A stretch of 64,000 bases of DNA from Paroedura picta (GCF_049243985.1 NC_135369.1:25342765-25406764); one strand, 5' to 3'. Positions 46,401 to 56,894 are shown, numbered from the stretch's first letter. Notes: a model not told the origin generated them from the sequence alone. Translations and numbers: made by a program.

Positions 46401-49400
46401 GGTCCAGGTGTTCTAAGGTCGTTTACTGAACCCAACTTGATCTTTCTGTTTTCAGGTAGGGGAGCAGCTGACAGGCAAGCCCAGGAAGACAAACAGCAGC
46501 CTCTGGCACTGGGCCAGTCCTCAACATTGATCCAAGTGTCCCAGGAAGAAGCTAACTGAAGCTGCCACTGATCATTTCCTTCCAGGCAGACAGCAGTCGT
46601 TACCTGTGAAGAGCTCTGTGTAAAGCATGTACACTGCCTTGTTGTCCCAGGGATTTTCACTCTGGAGGTCGATGGAGTGCAGGATGTACTTGATGAAGAT
46701 GGTGAGCACCATTGTCATGAGGATGGCATACTGGAGAAAAGCAGGGGAGGGGGAAAGAGAAGGAGAGGAATCAACAGGACACAGCTTCCCTCTGCCTGCT
46801 TCTCTGTAATCCTGTTATCACTTCACTGGTCAAACAAAACAAAACAGCAAGCAAGATGGGATCAGAAGTCCTCGCTCTCAGATGCAATTCCCCCCCCCAA
46901 CATCTGTATCACATACTCCACATTTACATTGTTTATATTGTTACAACTATCAGTTACTAGTATTATTGTTACGATTATTCATATGTTATGGATTGTTTCA
47001 TGTATTGTTCATACGTTCCATGTAAACCGCCCTGAGCCTCTGGCAGGGGAGGGCAGTATATAAATATAATAAATAATAATTAATTAATTAATCAGAAATG
47101 AAACCAACTGAAGATCAAATTTAAGTTAACATTTAAATACATATTTGGAAAAACCTGGCGCCTAAAGCACATACATTTGATACCATGTAAACAAATTGTG
47201 GGAAAAGGTGGTCCAAAGATATTTTTCTTTGAATAGCAGAGGGGACCCTCCCACATGATAAACCGGTTACAAAATACCTGGTTTTCCAAAGTGGGTGCCA
47301 TGTGACACAGAAAACTGTTGCTTCACTCACTTCTGACACAGAACTACTGATGCCATTCTGTGGGTGCAGGTCGTAGGGATGAATCAGAATTCACTCAAAT
47401 TGGCTGGGAAGGGGAACCAGTCCACGTTGTACCCCAACTTCTAAAGTGCAAGCATTTTTTAATGCTAAGCCCTCTCAAAACCAAGCCTGGGAATAAAATC
47501 CTTCCTCAACCCCATGAGCACCAATCACAAGCTGCTTTAAAATGAAAATCAGCCCACTTGAACTAGGATGTCTGCTTGGTATTTTTACACTTATACAAGT
47601 TAGAAACTCTTGTTAGGCAATTAAGTCCCAGGCTATTTCTGTGCTCTTGAATACCTTCTCAGTCTTTGATCTTTTGAAATGGAGTAAAGCAGCAGTTCCC
47701 ACAGCTTCTTAGTGCCGGTCTGCCGGCAATGAACTTGCCTGACCGCTACAGTCATCCATGGAAGCCCTGCTTCAAGTGCCCCTGCCCGGTGGGTGGCAAA
47801 GTGGGAGACGGCCTTCTTGGCCATGGCACCAAAACTCTGGAACTCTATCCTCTTCTGTTGTTGTCTTCCACTAACAGAAGATGACTTTTTTGTTTCACCT
47901 GGCATTCTCTCAGTGATCCCTCCTCCCTGCCGTATGTATTTATGTATGGCACTGTTTGTAATGGTTTTAATGTGCATTTCTTGCATGGAGTCAGGTGGCT
48001 TTAAAATGTGATTTCATTCTGTCTCAATTTGTTAAGCCAACTTCATGGCCCGAAAAGGACAGAACAAGATCTAAATTTCGGAAAAAGGTTTGTACATTTA
48101 AAAAGCACAGCCACTCACCTCAAACCCAAACACCAGCTGGACCGAGGCTCCCCGTGTGAGGATACTGTGGTAGGCATGGCTGACAAACAAGAAATCCAGG
48201 ATGCCCAACAGCAGCATTAGAGCTGGAAAAAATAGGATTTCACCAGAAGTGCGTAAGCAAGCAAAACATCAACCACACAGCCTCCATGCCTGTTAACTCC
48301 CAAACCACTTAAGAAAACTTGGTTTTCTCACTCCTGAGAGAAGGGTAAAGTAAACAGCTAAGGCACGGGGCAGATCCAGGACCCCAGGATTCCCACTGCA
48401 GCCTTGGAAGTGAGAATCAATGATGCAAGTTTCTGTCTACTCTTATTTCTTGGCATTGTTCACAAGTAGCACTACTCTCCCTCAAACAGGGGGGTTGTGT
48501 GCTGGCGCAGGCGATACATGCAAACTGCTGCCTGAAATTAGCCTTCCTGGCCAGCTGCTGATCTTTTCAGAGTCACTGGAAGGAAGTGCTTAAAATGAGA
48601 GAACAATGCACCCATGCATCTGACAGGGGATGCCCCCAGAGGCACACTTCCCCTACTCTCCCCAGCATCTCACCACCTGTGTAGAACCACAACACAGAGA
48701 TTAACTGTCACTTTGATGCAGCCAATACATCTTTGATAGCTTTTAAACCAATGCAGATGAAGTACACACAAGCACCTGTCCTGGTTGGAAATAGCAGATC
48801 TCCCCGCTGGCCCCATTACCCGCACAGGAGAAGGAAGAGCTAGCAGAAGGGGATGGAGGACAAGACAAAATTCTCCAAGAGCAATTTGCGCTCCACAAAA
48901 TGTCCATAAGTAGAGCCAATTCCCACAGGGACATTCAAAGCTCCTTTTCTGATTTCTTTCACCTTGCACTGGAAAAAAAAAGTCTCTAGCCCATTTAGTT
49001 ATGGAGACAAAAGGCAATTGGTGGTGCATGAACCATCATAACAACTGCCCACTAAGAAGTCAACCTGCTCAAACTTCTGGCCAATGAATGCAAAAGCAGC
49101 ATGATGACTGGAGCCGTTGTCTTATTAAGAGCTCACATAAGGGACTCAGTGTAATAACACCACTAGGCAATATTAAACAACTAATGAATATTAAGCTGAT
49201 GTGTCAGCTATTTAACATATTAAGCAACTTTCAGACCTCTGCCTCCTACCCCTCAGCCAAGTGTACCTTTAAGCCTTATCGCCATGTAACACCTGGCTAG
49301 AAATCTTTTGCTTTATTTGCTACAAGCCTTGTCCCTACAGAGCCTGAAGTTCGTGAAGAACCACAGGAACGTTTTAAGAGCTTAGCTTGAGCATGTGATT

Positions 49401-52400
49401 TCAGCAACCTTTAGGATGTGATGGTTCATCAATACCCCATCCCCTACAAATCTAAGTTTAAGAGGATGGATCTTAGGGAAGGCTTGAACACCCACCCTTT
49501 GCTATTAAGAAAACCACCAATGGGCTGCTGAGCTGACACCTGGTCTGAAAACCATTTCCTGTGCATGTGAGAGTGATGTTGCCTGCTTTGTCAAGTACGT
49601 TCCCCAGAGGAGCTGACACTAAAAAGAAGCTGCAACTTATATAGCTTATGCAAATAGTCACTTGCTTATGTTGCTAGTTTAATTTTACTTTTTTTATTTT
49701 TATCTTGGCTTCAGTCCATGAAGTTCATTAGACTGACACTGTATGGCTGGTTCAATGGGGCTATGAGGCCCAGTTTTAATTCTGCTACTAAGAGCCATCA
49801 GTCAAGCTTTGGGAAGTATGAGCACCCACATGTGGGCAGTAGGGAGCCCACTATCCCGTTTAACAATGGGGAAGCCCCACCCTGGTCACCGACCACATCC
49901 TTCCACAGTGGCTCTTGCATCAATGAAGGTATACAGTCAAACATCTCTCCACAGCTCAGCAGCTAGAAAACTGTTTATAAAAGCTCGGCAAGAGAGTCAG
50001 GAAGCTGAATCAAGCTTGATCCCTATGCAGAACTCATGTAGAAGAAGAAGAAGAGTTGGTTCTTATATGCCGCTTTTCCCTACCCGAAGGAGGCTCAAAG
50101 CGGCTTACAGTCGCCTTCCCATTCCTCTCCCCACAACAAACACCCTGTGGGGTGGGTAAGGCTGAGAGAGCACTGATATCACTGCCCGGTCAGAACAGTT
50201 TTATCAGTGCTGTGACAAGCCCAAGGTCACCCAGCTGGTTGCATGTGGGGGAGCGCAGAATCGAACCTGGCATGCCAGATTAGAAGTTCGCACTCCTAAC
50301 CACTACACCAAACTGTAACCCTGGCTATGGCTACTGCTCAGGATAAGAAGCTAGCCAAGGTGTGTCATGCCTAATGGTGGAGAGAAAAAGGAAGGGGTAG
50401 TGTGCTTACAGGTGACAATTCAAGAAAGGACTAGTACTTACAGACAATGCGGAAATGGAAGAGCCAGGAAATGTTTGGACTCCTTTCCATCTGTGGGGTC
50501 AAAAAAACAAAAGTGGATGAAGCTGAAGGAACCAGCCAAACATGGATGAAGGTGAAGGAACCAGTTTTCTCAAACTTCAATTACCACCCAATTCCACTTA
50601 TATATCTATTAAGTTGCCATAGAACTTGGTGTTGTCCCCTGCATGTAGCTCCTCTGTATCATGGGCAAGTATCAATGTTTCTCAGTGTCCCTAGAAACCT
50701 AAAGAGCAGAGATCACTGAGGAGCAGAGGGTTCACAAGACATGGTCTCCCATTCAGAAGAATCCCAGACACTTAAAATTTATATTGGTGCTAAATTATTT
50801 AGCTCTCTCTGAATAGGGTTAGCTCTAGCTCTTAGAAAAGGGTATAAAAACCCAGTTTTTCTTCTCCCCATTACACTTATTTGTAAGGTCACGCTAAGAG
50901 GTTACAGAACTTCCAGGCTTAAAAGGGAAAAAATTAGCATAGTCAAAGTGCATTTGTGAACATGAAAGTGAAACAATTATTTCCCATTGTGCCAAATTTC
51001 ATTGCTTTTATGCAGTAAAAAAGTACTTTCAAGTCCAACCTTGCACAAATCACAAGCATGCCTTCTCAAAATTGTTGACATCCTATATGTTTGCACATAG
51101 TACTCACAAAGTCCACCCGGTCTTCTGCCAGCCAGTGGAAGCACTTGAGGAAGAGCAGGAGTGTGAAAAGGGCCACAAAACGGGGGCTGAAGTCATCCCT
51201 GAAGACTGTGAAGGCAAGGCAGGTCTCGGTCACTGCATACCATGACCGCTCAAGCAGATGCTGTGTGAGAAAGATTGATTTAAGGCGCTCTCTCTAATCC
51301 TAGATCCATCTTCAAGGTATGCAAACATGCCTAACACACGGTGCTTCAGAGAGAAGCAAATTCCTCTCCCTTTCCCAATTGCTGCTCTTTGGAGGCAAGT
51401 GGAACTGAAGACCTCCACGCATTTAGATTCAACAACATGTGGGAGAACCTAGCTAGATGGCAGACAATACAGAAGCATGAGCCAAGTCATGACATCCCAC
51501 TGCTTCCATGTGAAGGAAAACATGCTTCCTACGAGACCCTTCTGGCTCCATTTATTCCACAGCTCAGCAATTAGAAGAAACTATATAAGCTTTCTGAACA
51601 AAGGAGGACACAGAAATCCTGGCTCTTTCATGCCCTTAAATAGATCAATTTCTCATGATACTCAAGTTTTCCAGCTCCCTATCAAGGCCATCATTTCACT
51701 CTCCCAACCACCCTTCACCAGCAGACTCACCTCCATTTCTGCTGCTCGCAGCTGCCCAAAAAATACTTTGCCCATGAATTTGCCTAGGAGGAACACCAGG
51801 ACAAAAGCCTGAATGTACAAAACCTGCAACACACAAAAAGAGAAATTTAAAAACAAAAACCAGTTTCTTACTTTTGAACAGACAACATTGCACTAATGAC
51901 CTGTCAAGGCATTCCACTGAACACCATCCACTGTTCTGATCCAGGCAAGGTAAACACCACCACCGTTGAAAAAACAAACTCCCCAAATACTTTTAATTCC
52001 TTTATTACAGTCTGTTGACCAAAGACCGCTTTCTCCCTCCGCCCAAGTATAATAGGAATGTCCTGTATAAAACTGGCAAGGAAAAATTCCAGGATTTGGT
52101 TGTCCAAGCACCGGGGAAAAACTGTAGACATATGTGTAAAAGAACAAGATACATATTGTCAAATATCAGCTTTATGTTTATTTTCCTTTTCTTCAAAATG
52201 GTAGTTCTGTGATATACAATACCTCTTTTTACTGAATAAAAAAAAATCTACTAAAATAAAATAATCATCCCATTTACAGATACCTAAATCCATAGAGCCT
52301 CTTGTGGCAAAGAGTGGTAAGGCAGCAGATATGCTGTCCAAAGCTCTGCCCATGAGGCTGGGAGTTCAATCCCAGCAGCCGGCTCAAGGTCGACTCAGCC

Positions 52401-55298
52401 TTCCATCCTTCCGAGGTGGGTAAAATGAGTACCCAGCTTGCTGGGGGGTAAACGGTAATGACTGGGGAAGGCACTGGCAAACCACCCCATATTGAGTCTG
52501 CCAAGAAAACGCTACGGGGCGTCACCCCAAGGGTCAGACATGACTCGGTGCTTGCACAGGGGATACCTTTACTTTTACCTTTAAATCCATAGATCAGGAC
52601 TACATTGACAGAAGAGAGGTTTCATTCTAATCTGGGGGGTTCAAAGAAGTTTCCATAAAATCGCCCCCAAATCCCCACAAAAGAGCAGTTGTCTGTGCTT
52701 GCACAGACAAGTGTCCCCCTGGGAGCCGCTTCTCTTCTGCCTGCCAGAGCCATGCAGATGGCCAGAGAGCCTCCGACTACCACCCTGCCTTTGAAACCAC
52801 CACTAAGACAGCAGTGATTGAGGTGGGGGAGCCTCCAGTGCCCCCCCACCCTTCCCCCTATCAAAACCACCACTAAGGTGGCAGCACAGAATGGGGGAGC
52901 ACCTGCCACTCTCTGCCTTCAGACTCAGGGAGGGCGATGACATCATTCCCATCTGCTGAGACACAGCACTGAGCAAGGTACACCTACCTTGGATGTCTCA
53001 CCCCATATTTTCTGTGCAAAGGACTTGATTCAATGTTGACCCACATATCTTTACAGTCGAGAAAGTAAAATATAGTGAACTGGTCACATTCTTCACTAAA
53101 GTGATAAAGACAAAACAAGCTTCACTGCCTAATCTTGATGAAGACCTATCACATGGGAGGATCCTGGGAGGACCCTGTCTTCAGGAACACCCCGTGAGGT
53201 AGAACTGCCTCACCTCTGACAGACTTTGACCAACCACAGACAGCTAGAAAAGCCTGGAATTAGGGGGTGTATACAGGACACAGTGCAAGAAAGAGGGTGG
53301 GTTGCCTGCACAAACTGTACCACTAAACTCAACAGGTTATAGAACAAAATACCTCAAGCAAAGCTGAATTTTCTGGGTGTCCTACGTGCAAAGCTGAGTG
53401 TGGTTTGAGCGAGTTCACAGGCTGTTGGTAACTGTTCCGTTTCTGTCTAACAAATGTATCTTTCACTCAACAAACGTGGTTCACCTTTATCTAGACCACT
53501 GGATTTCAACCTTCCTAATGCCACAACCCTTTAATAAAGTGGTTCTCAATCTGGGGGTCGGGACCCCTTTGGAGGTTGAACGACCTTTTCAAAGGGGTCA
53601 TGGTAGGGCAAGCAGCTTGGTTGGGGGAGGGCATCTACACAACAGCCTTGCGGGGTAGATCAAGAGCGTCTGGACCAGTGGAAAAGAATGAGATTGGCTT
53701 GGTGGGACAAGAGGCAGAACTGAACTTAGAAATCCTGGGGGGGGGGGGGGGAACAATTTATATACAATCATGAACAATGGATCTTCACGCCATTGGTCAG
53801 TTTCCATTTAATATCTGTGAATGAACACTTGCATAATTTTATGGTTGGAGGTCATCACAACATGAGGAACTGTATTTAAGGGTTGCGGCATTAGGAAAGT
53901 TGAGAACCACCGCTTTAATACAGCTCTTTTCCGCTGCTCCAGACAAAGGAACGCTCTCTCGATCTACCCTCCAAGGCTGTTGTGTGGATGGCGCACCCCT
54001 GCCAAGCTGCCTGCCCTGTTGCAACCCCTGTGAAAGGGTCATTCGACCCCCACAGGGGTCCCAACCCCCAAGTTGAGAACCACTGATCTAGAGGTCATTC
54101 TTGTTCACACAGATCCAACAAGATTCTGCTGCCTCTTGACAACACGCAAACTGAGGAGAAATACAGACTCTCCAAGCCCCTTTCTAATAATGGCCAAGCA
54201 ATATCCCCCCCCCCCCCAGTTTCTTGCTGGGTGAAAGCGGGGGGGAGACACTGTGAGCTGCCAAGCAAGTGCTTGGTCCAGGAGATGGAAGGATAACATA
54301 GGATTCCTCCAAGTGCCCACTTGTATGTTTCCATCCACGCTGACACAGAAGCCGAAATCCTTTTCATCTGCCCATGTAGAAACTGGAAGTCTTTTCACCA
54401 GTTCTGCCTACAAGTATCTCCTTAGGAACATTATCTCAAACCAACCCTCAAAAGAACTGTCTGTCTCCCACCAACAGGCTCAAGTGAGGAGCCCTTTGGC
54501 TAAGAGCTCCCCTCTAGCACTACCATAGCATGAACCACTCCAACAATACCGGAAGGTTTTAGGCCACATGGGACAAGCCTGTGACACAGTCCCTTCTGTT
54601 GCCAACATTATATAACTCAGTAACTATACTGCACAGGTACTTCTCAAATGATTTAGAAGCTTTCCGTGTTAAGAGAGTGGAGCAGGATGAGCACACAAAC
54701 CTTTGGGAAAAGTTTTCAGTACACCCCCGTACTTGAACTCACCAACACAATCAGCTGTTAATTGGGGTGGGGGGAGAGAGATGCATGTTAATATTGATGG
54801 GCCTTCAAGTCTGCTTCAGAACAGCCTGGCAATGTCAGATGCTCTGGAATGAACTGGCTACCTTGCCCACCTGCAGCACAGAGGTTCTCTTATAAGGAAC
54901 ACAAAGAGCCAGAGTGGTGTAGCAGACTCTAACTGGGAGAACCAGATTTGATTCCCCAGTTCTCCACATGAAGGCTGCTATATAATCTTGGACCAGTCAC
55001 AGTTCTATCAGAAATCTCTTAGCCCCACCTGACTGTGAGAAGCAATTCAGGGTCCTTATCTTTCTGGAGACGCTGTGAATGGGACCTGAAATCCTCTATA
55101 TTGAAGAGACACCCCCGAAAGCTGAACTAAACCCTTCTCATTGGCCACTGAGGTATGCACACTCACCGCCATGCTGGGACTGGACTTGGTCAGGTACACC
55201 ACGGTTGGGTAGAACTGATGCTTCAGGTAATAGGCATGAGCCACTACTGCAGAAGTCAAGGCCAGGCTGGCAGCCATCATGATGGCTGTTCGGAACAT
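37356..55298 (-). CDS. SYVN1: SYVN1 / HRD1 ER-associated E3 ubiquitin ligase, complete, 15 coding exons
   Basis: HRD1 sits in the ER membrane with SEL1L, forms the retrotranslocation channel and ubiquitinates misfolded proteins. Coding exons (5' to 3', minus): 55167-55298, 51731-51823, 51108-51260, 50442-50490, 48119-48222, 46604-46730, 45772-45871, 44910-44975, 44464-44580, 43546-43709, 42254-42403, 40545-40667, 39400-39586, 38215-38387, 37356-37498. The sum is 1881 nt or 626 aa (human 617 from memory); every junction is GT-AG and in phase. Hydrophobic membrane segments fill residues 1-250 (start MFRTAIMMAASLALTSAVVA). The RING-H2 has C291, C294, C307, H309, H312, C315, C326 and C329, the same numbering as human. 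A Pro-rich cytosolic region follows, then the conserved helix (GFAGLTEEELRAMEGHERQH) and the basic end RRRRLQKLELP. The gene lies directly upstream of PRPF39-like on the same strand. Confidence 0.98.
37785..37850. mobile_element. half copy of the palindromic hAT MITE
   Basis: CAGGGGTAGTCCACCTGTGG to about CATGAGCCCCTGCC; only the left arm is present. Immediately followed by a SINE fragment. Confidence 0.75.
37857..37995 (+). mobile_element. Sauria SINE, 5'-truncated
   Basis: Begins within the body (GGGGGGTAAACAGTAATGAC) and ends GGGGATACCTTTACCTTTAA. It joins the MITE half on the left and a foldback-family end (AAGGTGCCACTGGACTC) on the right: three repeats abutting in intron 14 of SYVN1. 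Confidence 0.88.
38215..38387 (-). CDS. SYVN1: SYVN1 coding exon 14 (aa 522-579)
   Basis: TPRSAPPAPPPPSGTPAPSA through PDSSSQA. Low-complexity Pro/Ser/Thr region. Acceptor TTGCACAG, donor GTAGGT. Confidence 0.92.
38639..38832. mobile_element. SPIN-like hAT element
   Basis: Left GGCAGTTCTCAACC, right GGTTGAGAACCACTG with GGTGACCCCACTTGGGGTC inside. The flanking 8-mers match only partly. In SYVN1 intron 13. Confidence 0.75.
39400..39586 (-). CDS. SYVN1: SYVN1 coding exon 13 (aa 460-521)
   Basis: FPPMPVPPSGFAGLTEEELR through YLTVLATI. Conserved cytosolic helical region (HERQHLEARLQ). Acceptor CTTGCAG, donor GTAACT. Confidence 0.96.
39985..40075 (+). mobile_element. L2 3' tail remnant
   Basis: GTACACCACCCTGAGACAAC followed by TGGCTCAAGGGGGG resembles the L2 3'UTR signature (CCGCCCTGAGCC). 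Confidence 0.4.
40545..40667 (-). CDS. SYVN1: SYVN1 coding exon 12 (aa 419-459)
   Basis: AGTSRPSGGSASGSDSAAPT through WMGMPFPPLF. The acceptor is a tandem TCAGCAG, so three nucleotides (one Ala codon) may be optional. Donor GTGAGT. Confidence 0.94.
41291..41698. mobile_element. hAT-type non-autonomous transposon, 408 bp
   Basis: Ends CAGTGGTCCCCAGCC and its inverted partner GGTTGGGGATCGCT. Perfect 8-bp duplication ATGCTAGA at 41283-41290 and 41699-41706. The inside, with ATCACCGGGGACCACTCAAC, belongs to a family different from SPIN. In SYVN1 intron 11. Confidence 0.9.
42254..42403 (-). CDS. SYVN1: SYVN1 coding exon 11 (aa 369-418)
   Basis: FPQGILPPFPPGMFPLWPPM through STSGTQPA. Pro-rich cytosolic region. 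Acceptor CCTTGCAG, donor GTGAGA. Confidence 0.95.
42880..43075 (+). mobile_element. L2 3'UTR and tail
   Basis: TGTAAACCGCCCTGAGCCAT followed by ATGGAAGGGCGGC, then an (AAAT/AAAC)n tail. Textbook squamate L2 3' end. Confidence 0.85.
43190..43345 (-). mobile_element. L2-type 3' end
   Basis: TTATTTATTTATATCCCGCC followed by TCTCTTGACAAAG and GAGGCGGCTTACAG: reverse complement of a LINE 3' end with tail. Confidence 0.7.
43546..43709 (-). CDS. SYVN1: SYVN1 coding exon 10 (aa 314-368), RING-H2 C half
   Basis: SCLRSWFQRQQTCPTCRMDV supplies C315, C326 and C329, then the Gln/Pro-rich linker to PQPPN. Acceptor CTCCACAG, donor GTGAGT. Confidence 0.97.
44464..44580 (-). CDS. SYVN1: SYVN1 coding exon 9 (aa 275-313), RING-H2 N half
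   Basis: YPDATPEELQAMDNVCIICR through CNHIFHT. Supplies C291, C294, C307, H309 and H312. Donor GTGAGA. Confidence 0.98.
44910..44975 (-). CDS. SYVN1: SYVN1 coding exon 8 (aa 253-274)
   Basis: QFKKAVTDAIMSRRAIRNMN then T. Acceptor TTTCCAG, donor GTGAGT. Cytosolic helix before the RING. Confidence 0.97.
45170..45290 (-). mobile_element. L2-type 3' end
   Basis: TCCCATGAGGCTCAGGGCGG then GTAACATC: reverse complement of the L2 3' signature. Confidence 0.6.
45520..45660. mobile_element. foldback element copy
   Basis: GAGTCTGGTGGCAACGTTAA ... TTGGTCTTAAAGGTCCCAAT, then GGACTC: inverted ends of the 4030 family, in SYVN1 intron 7. Confidence 0.7.
45772..45871 (-). CDS. SYVN1: SYVN1 coding exon 7 (aa 220-252)
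   Basis: GFIKVLLYMAFMTIMIKVHT through RPMYLAM. Acceptor TGCTCCAG, donor GTGAGT. Last membrane segment. Confidence 0.97.
45970..46275 (-). mobile_element. CR1 LINE 3' region
   Basis: TCATCTAGTCCAACTCCCGC, then AAGGAGGAGACCCCACCACC and GAAGCCTGTCCCACTGAGG: reverse complement of the amniote CR1 3' end. It starts about 100 bp beyond SYVN1 coding exon 7. Confidence 0.88.
46604..46730 (-). CDS. SYVN1: SYVN1 coding exon 6 (aa 178-219)
   Basis: YAILMTMVLTIFIKYILHSI through YTELFT. Acceptor TTCTCCAG, donor GTAACG. Confidence 0.97.
46915..47092 (+). mobile_element. L2 3'UTR and tail
   Basis: GTAAACCGCCCTGAGCCTCT then GGCAGGGGAGGGCAG, followed by an (AATAAT) tail. Confidence 0.8.
47690..47995 (+). 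mobile_element. L2 ORF2-end and 3'UTR fragment, diverged
   Basis: GCCTTCTTGGCCATGGCACC followed by AAAACTCTGGAACTC matches the C-terminal coding end of L2 ('FSVLAPTWWNELP' region). Confidence 0.6.
48119..48222 (-). CDS. SYVN1: SYVN1 coding exon 5 (aa 143-177)
   Basis: SLMLLLGILDFLFVSHAYHS through QLVFGFE. Acceptor TTTTCCAG, donor GTGAGT. Confidence 0.97.
48223..50040 (-). other. SYVN1 intron 4, nothing firm
   Basis: No exon or nameable repeat recognised up to the SINE at 50041. Confidence 0.4.
50041..50315 (-). mobile_element. tRNA-derived lizard SINE
   Basis: The left end GAAGAAGAAGAAGAGTTGGT is the (TTC)n tail reversed; body CAAGGTCACCCAGCTGGTTG; head GGTGTAGTGGTTAGGAGTGC on the minus strand. 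Lies 125 bp from SYVN1 coding exon 4. Confidence 0.9.
50442..50490 (-). CDS. SYVN1: SYVN1 coding exon 4 (aa 127-142)
   Basis: MERSPNISWLFHFRIV in only 49 nt. Acceptor CCCCACAG, donor GTAAGT. Residue 139 is Phe where human has Cys (FHCRIV). Confidence 0.96.
51108..51260 (-). CDS. SYVN1: SYVN1 coding exon 3 (aa 76-126)
   Basis: HLLERSWYAVTETCLAFTVF through AEDRVDF. Acceptor CACACAG, donor GTGAGT. Confidence 0.97.
51731..51823 (-). CDS. SYVN1: SYVN1 coding exon 2 (aa 45-75)
   Basis: VLYIQAFVLVFLLGKFMGKV through LRAAEME. Acceptor TGTTGCAG, donor GTGAGT. Second membrane segment. Confidence 0.97.
52296..52581 (+). mobile_element. Sauria SINE, full length, with target-site duplication
   Basis: Head AGCCTCTTGTGGCAAAG, end TACCTTTACTTTTACCT. 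Perfect 11-bp repeats TAAATCCATAG at 52285-52295 and 52582-52592. In SYVN1 intron 1 of the coding part. Confidence 0.96.
52760..52905. repeat. two imperfect direct repeats of about 70 bp
   Basis: AAACCACCACTAAGACAGCA (from 52795) and AAACCACCACTAAGGTGGCA (from 52864) begin the matching parts; GGGGGAGC follows each. Origin unknown. Confidence 0.55.
53497..54085. mobile_element. SPIN-like hAT element interrupted by a second SPIN-like element
   Basis: The outer element runs from CACTGGATTTCAACCTTCC to GTTGAGAACCACTG, with flanks ATCTAGAC (53489-53496) and ATCTAGAG (54086-54093), 7 of 8 matching. Its sequence stops at CCCTTTAATA and resumes at CAGCTC after the inner element. Confidence 0.88.
53537..53912. 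mobile_element. inner SPIN-like hAT element nested in the outer one
   Basis: Starts AAGTGGTTCTCAATCTGGGG and ends AAGTTGAGAACCACCG. Perfect 8-bp duplication CTTTAATA at 53529-53536 and 53913-53920, itself part of the outer element's consensus. Orientation is inverted relative to the outer copy. Confidence 0.92.
54904..55055 (+). mobile_element. tRNA-derived lizard SINE fragment
   Basis: AGCCAGAGTGGTGTAGCAGA and GATTTGATTCCCCAGTTCTC correspond to the head of the lizard SINE; the body is diverged and deleted. Close to the first SYVN1 coding exon. Confidence 0.7.
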
Positions 55299-55322
55299 CT
55301 CCCCAGCCCAGCGTCCCGTAGC
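55167..55322 (-). CDS. SYVN1: SYVN1 first coding exon (aa 1-44) with 24 nt of 5'UTR
   Basis: Acceptor CTTTCTCTCAG before GCTACGGG; ATG at 55296-55298; ends PSMA before GTGAGTG. As in mammals, a non-coding first exon must lie upstream. Confidence 0.96.
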
Positions 55323-55714
55323 CTGAGAGAAAGCACAAAGAGGCAGGTTAGAGAGACAGACTGAGGCAGCGTTTGTTTCAGTCTACAAAACAGGAAAAGC
55401 CATGCAATTTGCATTGCAATGGCTCACTGCATCCATACTGCTATTCTCAGCAGTATGGTGAACAATCTGATTATTGTACATGCACTCTCTCCTGACACAA
55501 TGCACTTCATGCTTGCAACTCATATTTGCCCTAGGTAACTGCCTCACGGTGGCCAAGCAGAAACACTTCATAAAAGCGGTCTCTTTGTTGCTGTAAATTA
55601 GCTACTTGCTCAGTTGCCTATCCAGATCTAAGTGGGCATGTTTCCAAGGGTTGTTATACTCTATGCCAAAACTCAAACTTTGCTGGTCATGATGCCTGAA
55701 TTGTCCTGACTAGC

Positions 55715-55880
55715 CTTTCAACACGGCTTGGAAGCTTAGTAGATGGGGTGGTGGAGGGGAGCCCTCCACTGAAGGTTGGGATTATATGCAGAGGAAGGCA
55801 AGGGCAACCACCTTTCCTTATCTCCTCTTGAAAACCTCACAGTCAGGGGGTTGCCAAGAATTAGTTGCGACCTGACAATA
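55715..55880 (+). mobile_element. 5S rRNA-derived SINE, diverged
   Basis: GGCTTGGAAGCTTAGTAGAT ... GCAGAGGAAGGCAAGGGCAA then an RTE-like end, GGTTGCCAAGAATTAGTTGC. Confidence 0.6.
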
Positions 55881-55989
55881 CACAATTTTTATTAGTCATA
55901 GGAAAGGGCTTTGCTAATGCATAGGACTATAGCCCTTCTTCTCTGACAGTTCTGAGCAGCCTCTCCAGCTTTCAAGATTTCACTGCACA

Positions 55990-56502
55990 CTGTTTTCAAA
56001 CTTTTTTTAATTTATATTTTTGGATTTATACCCTACTCTTCACCTACTTACAGAAAGGTTTAAAATATATAATGCAATTAAATATATATATTTTAAATCC
56101 TTAAATTAAAATTTTGAAATTAATAATTAATCCGATTGTCATGGAGCATATGGGTGCTTCCTCTTTGTGGGAACTTTACGATGGTTACTACAGTTCTTAA
56201 AGACTTTGTCTGCACAAAGGGAGGACTTTCAAGCAGGGAGGTCAGCATCTTCTTGGTGTTATTTCTAGGCATCAACCATAGGCCTGGTGGAACAGTTCTT
56301 TCTTCCAGGCCCTGAGAACCAGGTGAGTTGGATTGGGAGAAACTGTTTTGCACCACCATCTTTATGACTGCTGATTTTATGATGAATGTATTATGTTTAA
56401 CAAGATTTTATGGGTTATGATGTTTTATGGTTTAATTTGGAAGCTGCCTCAAGGCAACTTTGTCTAGAGAGGCTGGGTATAAATTCAAAAATAAATAAAT
56501 GC
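55990..56502. mobile_element. L2-type fragments in opposite orientations
   Basis: 55990-56110 looks like a minus-strand LINE tail (TTTATACCCTACTCTTCACC). 56130-56502 is a plus-strand L2 end (GCCTGGTGGAACAGTTCTTT; GGAAGCTGCCTCAAGGCAAC; AAATAAATAAATG tail). Confidence 0.55.
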
Positions 56503-56894
56503 AAGGGCTAGAAATTCAGAAATTCCTGAAAAATGCAGAAGTATTTGCCCCGCAATGATATCTTTGCTTGTATGGGGTGAAAATACACAAAACTCTACTT
56601 ACAGAAATCAACTAAGCTATACCAAACTGGGGCACTTGGCAGCTGTGAGATTGAACAGTAACAAATTAGGCCCACTCACACTGCATATGCAAGATAATAT
56701 AAGCACCTCTTAGTTATCAGGTCCATAGAGCTTATTGCCCCATTTAAAGATTACTTTCCCTAGGCTCCCTCTGCATACTTTTCAGCAGCAATTTCTGGGA
56801 CACAGCCAGACAACCGAATACTACACAGAAACAAACCATAAACAACAAAGGTGAAAGTCAAGGTATTTCAATTTAGGGGCCTATAAATACCTGA

